64,000 nt of DNA, taken from contig JABANP010000142.1 of assembly GCA_013115135.1 (NCBI GenBank), positions 1 to 64,000 of the forward strand, in the 5' to 3' direction. Positions 57,864 to 64,000 of this stretch are shown here, piece by piece (within the stretch, counting starts at the first letter, position 1; every line of letters begins with the position of its first letter). The stretch comes from Perkinsus olseni (lineage: Eukaryota > Perkinsozoa > Perkinsida > Perkinsidae). The translations under genes and the position numbers were made by a program. Below the pieces are notes generated by a model that worked only from the letters and a program-made list of their open reading frames with translations, did no database searches and was not told the origin of the DNA.

Positions 57864-59519
57864 TCACAATCCATCACGCCTTCGGTCTCGGTACATTGTC
57901 ATCACATGAGCTATAACACTCTCTAAGTGGAACATTATTTTAGGAGATCCACGGTGGACCCGGGATTCGTACCTGTGCGGGATTTAGGCCATATGATCTT
58001 GGTGAAAAGACTCACACTGCTGACCAAGCCGCTAGTCTAGACCAATTCTCCGGGGCATCCCCGAGGGCATCTCCCAAGAGTAAGAGCAAATGATAGAATA
58101 TCTCACTCGGTGGGCACGTGTACTGCCAATAGACCATAGAGCTTTTCTCTTATACCCTGAACTGGTATCATCCCCAGCCCGTCCACCCCGTCCACGCTCA
58201 CTTTCAACTGCCTTGTCGTTTGCTCGGCCAGCATATCTCTAACTATGCCCTCTATGATCACCTACTCACCGATATCAATATCATGATCGTCACGGCGGCC
58301 CAGCGGGACTGCACTTTCCAAGGTAGCTTTGCCAGTGGCGTGTTCGCGTTCCTTAAAGCCTGATGATTACCACCATTCAGTGCAACCATCGCGTCCAGCT
58401 GCATCAGACTGTATCGCATATCCCCTTTCGCCTCCACTGCTGAATATCAATGACCCTGAGGAGGACGGCGCCCTCTGAGACGGGTCACTCACCTATCATA
58501 GAGGACAAGTGTGGATTCATCTCCACCCCTTGCTTTGCCTGCACTCTCTCCAGCTCAGCTTTCACCTGGCATCACTTAGCCCAACAGTGAGCGACCATAC
58601 CATCTACCTGTTCTACAGTGGGTCGGGGGACTCTTATAGTCATGCATCGGCTACGCAAGGGTGGTATCAATGGTGCTAAGGAGTCGGCGTGGAAGAATAT
58701 CTTCAGCACGGCGACGTACCTAAAGAGGGCATTGGAAGCCTCTGACGGTGGTTTACTGTTACTTTTCCATGGTTCGTCTAAGTCCAGCCTGAGCTGCTCG
58801 ACTGAGGTTATGAGCATCATTGATGATCACTACCCTGAAGGGTGCATCCCCGCCTAGGGGAGGTGCCTGTGCCATCTCCTTGATGAGCTAACAGGAAGCC
58901 TCTACAAATGTAAATATGACGACGACAGTCCACTACGTGTTGTATGACCACTACATCCTTACTACCCACTTCAGTAGGGGTGACTTCTAGATGATAATTA
59001 CTACATATCACCTGATGCTGCTGTTAGCATGCGCTACACTTAGATGATGATCATGCATCACCTGTACATCCAAACTCGAGTCCGAGTTTGTATCCTTGAT
59101 GGTCCTGAACTCATGCTTAGCCTGAGATATCGTGATCCCTCTACCCTTTTCACTACCCTATACCACTCCTTACCTTCAACACCCCCGGCCCAAATATCTC
59201 CCTTCAACATGCATTGTATCCTGAGAGGGCGCGTCACCTTATCGTCCTACTTACCCCATCACTACCATCCTACCTAGTCATCTTGCCTCCTCCCGTCGGA
59301 CCGTAGAACAGTAGATGCGGCAGGTCAGTGCTACAGCGTGCCTGAACAGCGGTGGCGTCCAGTCTCCTTTGCCGCCACGCCGCGTCGTCGCCGTCTCGAG
59401 TCGGGAACGAGTCAAGATAAGATTCCTTTTACCAATCCCCTGAGCACTCCTGTGATGCTGTCGTGGTAAGTGAGGTCATCAAGAGTCGTTGGCCGCTCAC
59501 TGTTGATGAGAAATGCCAT
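57864..59519 (-). CDS. RFC3: replication factor C subunit 3 (clamp loader, yeast Rfc5/human RFC3)
   Basis: A small AAA+ clamp-loader subunit that helps open and load PCNA. The first resolved exon gives RPTTLDDLTYHDSITGVLRG (about 59430-59500). A 94-nt intron leads to ARCSTDLPHLLFYGPTGGGK with the P-loop GPTGGGKMTR (59275-59325). Then SNYHLEVTPTEVGSKDVVVI (58945-59005), the Walker B/arginine-finger region RVVIINDAHNLSRAAQ and AGLRRTMEK (58775-58850), a 43-nt intron, YVAVLKIFFHADSLAPLIPP and LRSRCMTIRVPRPTVEQVD (58570-58715). GDMRYSLMQLDAMVALNG (about 58370-58425) and EKLYGLLAVHVPTE (about 58105-58145) follow. The last exon is YESRVHRGSPKIMFHLESVI ending RRRDGL, TGA 57864-57866. The first exon with the usual LWVDKYRP lies upstream (59520-59750) and was not resolved. 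The sensor segment HAD replaces the usual CNS. Confidence 0.87.
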
Positions 59520-59919
59520 ACAGAATGATGAAGATTCGCCAATGAGGACTGATGACAGTAGCGTGGAGGAAACCCAAGATATGTCAAGATGAGCAAGTCA
59601 AACTTGCGATTAGCGCTCGCCCTTGACGTAACCCAAGTCCTACTTCGTACAAAAACGATTATCACTGATGGTAAAGCACCGAATGTCCACAGGTAATTGT
59701 CAACCTTGCAGTAGTAGCAGCAACTATTGATGATAATAATAAAACTCATAGATCACACAAATCTGCTGGGTGGGATACTGTTCTTGTTCTTGGCCTCCTC
59801 TAGTCCTTGATCCACTCGTACTCGCTTCTGTCAGCCGCGGCAGACTGTAAGCTGGCGTCGCGTCGCCTATGGTAATAACGAGGGGATTTATGGTACGCGA
59901 AATGAGCGGAGAATGTTGC

Positions 59920-61773
59920 TCACCTATTGAAGGCACTTCGCTTGACCGTCAACTCTTTACTGTGGACCTTCTCGCTGCGCTCATCCACTTGAACATAATC
60001 CCTCTTATCATAGCCCTTGTATACCTAACACGATACTCGTGATGAGGACTGTAAGACAAGCAGAGAGGAAGACCTGGAATGGACGATAGATTCTGTTCTC
60101 TGGATCGTCAATCCACTCCGACCAGTGCGCCAACCAGCCAGCCAATCTCGGTACCGTGAAGAGGATAGGGAACATATCTACAACACAGCAGTCGGGGCCG
60201 AGGCGAGCGTTGTAACCCTTACCAGTAGGGAAGCCCATCGCCTTATATATGAGTCCAGAATAAAAGTCTACGTTGGGATACAGTTTCCTATCCTTGAAGT
60301 ACGGGTCCGATAGAGCGATTCGTTCAAGCTCCATGGCAACCTCAATGAGAGGCTCTCTGCCGCAAATCTCAAAAACCTACCAGGGGAGCACTCCAGGAGG
60401 GTAGAAGTTATTAAAGCACACTCACATCTTCCGCAATCTTCCTCACTATAGTGGCCCTAGGATCGTAGTGCTTGTAAACGCGATGACCGAAGCCCATGAG
60501 GAGCTCCTTCCGCTGCTTGACCTGTCAAGACGCTTCTTCTCATGTGGCAACAAGGCGTTCTCTCAACACGTGATCACCTTCTCAACAAAGGTGGGGACAT
60601 TTTCAATCGACCCAATCCTCTCCAGCATGCGTAGCACTGCTTCATTCGCACCGCCATGGCGTGGTCCATACAGAGCCCCCGCAGCTGCTGCACACGCGGT
60701 GTAAACATCAACCTGAAAAACACTGTCACCCGGTGAGCCATGAGGACGGGCTGGTCGTTACATTGCTGGAGGTGAGGTGGCGCATAGCACTAGTAGAGCA
60801 GTTCAGCTCATGTTCAGCATGCAGCACGAATAGCACGTCCAAGGCCTTCACAAGCTTGGGATGGGGCCTGTAGCTCGTACCTGATCACAGATGTCATGCA
60901 AGATACGAGCGTTGTTCACTGCTACTACTACCCTCATGTGAGACGTCCAGCATGTATAAAAAGTTCTCAGTGTAGCCTAGATCAGAGTTGGGTGTATTGA
61001 ATGGTCTACCCATCCGATGTCTGTAGGCCATGGCTGCCAGTGTAGTAGCTGACCCCAGGATGCGGGCAATCTCCTTGTTGCGGACCTGATAAAGGGTGAT
61101 GATAGCAATAGACTTAAAGAACACTTACCGCCTTGTCCTTGTATATGTTCTGGCTGGTGAGGGCTGGGTTAGTTTCAGGATGCAGAGTGCCCAGAGCTGC
61201 CATAGCTGATACAAACATCCCCATAGGATGCGCATCATAACGGAACGCCTGAAGTAATGACGATGATGCTGCGCGAAGGGAGGGTGAGGGCTGACCGAGG
61301 TGAGGGTGGCGACGTCCTGATGTAACATTGAATGCCGCATTAGATCCTGCTCCCATTGCGTCAACTGACCTCTCGTCGGCAACTCACCATACCTAGTATG
61401 ATGATGAGCACTGATATCTACTATAGAGGAGGCCTACTGCAAGAGGAAGGCAACCTCAGTGAATGAACCGTCCTGCGCTAGCTGCTCTATCGGATACCCT
61501 CTATAACGTAATACACCACGATTGCCGTCTATGAACGATATACGAGATACACAACAAGTAGTGTTCATGTACCTAACAACAAGCACGTCCATCACATCCT
61601 CACAGCGACATACTAGTATACCCAGGGTCGTAGGTTTGAATGCCCAACTGCTTGAGATCCGTGGCCCGTATCGTGCCGTCCTTGACCTTCACATCTATCT
61701 TCTTACCGCTTCTATTGTCAGTAATAGTCAGGGTAGGGGCCACATGAGCAGCTACGGTGTTTAGACGATTCAT
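59920..61773 (-). CDS. citrate synthase, peroxisomal/glyoxysomal type with PTS2-like N terminus
   Basis: Condenses acetyl-CoA and oxaloacetate to citrate. ATG 61773 opens [28 protein letters not shown] fits the peroxisomal PTS2 pattern R-L-X5-H-(L/A/F/V). Exon 1 ends IQTYDPG; a 49-nt intron joins it to [16 protein letters not shown] and [17 protein letters not shown]; a 45-nt intron joins LLQ to [15 protein letters not shown]. Then [70 protein letters not shown], and [19 protein letters not shown] with the active-site His. [19 protein letters not shown] carries the second catalytic His and [19 protein letters not shown] the catalytic Asp. It ends [18 protein letters not shown] and SAFNR, TGA 59920-59922. 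Conserved blocks such as SQNIYK and [10 protein letters not shown] are closer to plant glyoxysomal than mitochondrial enzymes. All catalytic residues are present. Confidence 0.92.
61761..61773 (-). other. region encoding start of PTS2-like targeting motif
   Basis: The first codons of citrate synthase; the motif RLNTVAAHV is encoded by about 61741-61767. Compare plant citrate synthases, whose PTS2 has the form RLxxLxxHL. The final Val is a tolerated but weaker residue. Confidence 0.6.
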
Positions 61774-62049
61774 AGAGGATGATGAAGTTGGGGGGTAAAA
61801 ACACTGCTGATGTGATACAGATTAACAACGGTGGTGAAACACGAACCAGGCTTCATACAGAGGATAAAAAAGGTGATAACTCTATCATTATCAATGATGG
61901 ATCACCGACAGAACCGTTAACCACAGATGACATCGCGCCGAAGAATAAGACGTGAGGCGTGGCCCTGGTGGCGATCGCATGCCAGTAGTAGCAGCAGCGA
62001 TATGCCTCAAAAATGGGCGATGTGTTCATGGTTTTCATGGTAGAACTCC

Positions 62050-64000
<1,951 letters not shown>

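Noticed and set aside
57930..58060. intron-bearing tRNA on the minus strand (A- and B-box-like sequences)
   Set aside because: The B-box-like GGTACGAATCC is the acceptor and start of the last RFC3 exon (YESRVHRGSP); the T stem does not pair.

Overview
This is a window of eukaryotic nuclear DNA. Reading frames break every 100-300 bases and rejoin across very short introns, mostly 41-58 nt, GT...AG, often with G as the first base of the next exon. Examples that restore a family motif exactly lie in the citrate synthase, COX17, RFC3, USP36, DHX34 and RRM genes. Near-balanced base composition, tiny abundant introns, 100-700 base gene spacing and CAG/CTG tracts suit a unicellular alveolate-grade protist; a Perkinsus-like (perkinsid) genome is my best guess. 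The gene content fits: a one-domain voltage-gated channel with EF hands, an AroG-type DAHP synthase and a plant/peroxisomal-type citrate synthase. This is inference, because no rRNA or spliced-leader gene is present to settle it.

Layout. 0.2-13.4 kb is all minus strand: an unknown intronless ORF, a DHX34-type RNA helicase, a coiled-coil protein, a membrane protein and a USP36-type ubiquitin protease. 14.0-16.7 kb (plus) holds two tandem fatty-acid/sterol hydroxylase genes, followed by an intronless unknown ORF. 17.4-27.1 kb (minus) holds multi-pass membrane protein exons, a voltage-gated cation channel with two EF hands, and a 623-residue low-complexity intronless gene. 28.6-45.2 kb (plus) holds a hydrophilic protein, two tiny two-exon genes, a TPR-like protein, an AAAP amino-acid transporter, an SLC33-type acetyl-CoA transporter, the COX17 copper chaperone and a dynamin-related GTPase. 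45.5-46.7 kb is a minus gene convergent with the dynamin gene. 47.7-50.9 kb (plus) is a Ser/Arg-rich protein. 51.3-64 kb (minus) holds a secreted mucin-like protein, an Ala/Gln-rich protein, a three-RRM CELF/Bruno-like protein, RFC3, citrate synthase, and DAHP synthase running off the end.

There is no operon logic, but genes come in same-strand runs. Functions group loosely: RNA metabolism (DHX34, CELF-like), replication (RFC3), mitochondrion (COX17), acetyl-CoA handling (citrate synthase with a candidate PTS2 signal, SLC33-type transporter), membrane lipid modification (hydroxylases), and shikimate entry (DAHP synthase). The items most worth following are the PTS2-like N terminus of citrate synthase, the one-domain EF-hand channel with an apparent one-base frameshift after its second EF hand, and a long Ser/Pro-rich insertion near the C terminus of DAHP synthase. 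Exon borders were read by eye. Gene extents with a recognised family are reliable; those without one are approximate.
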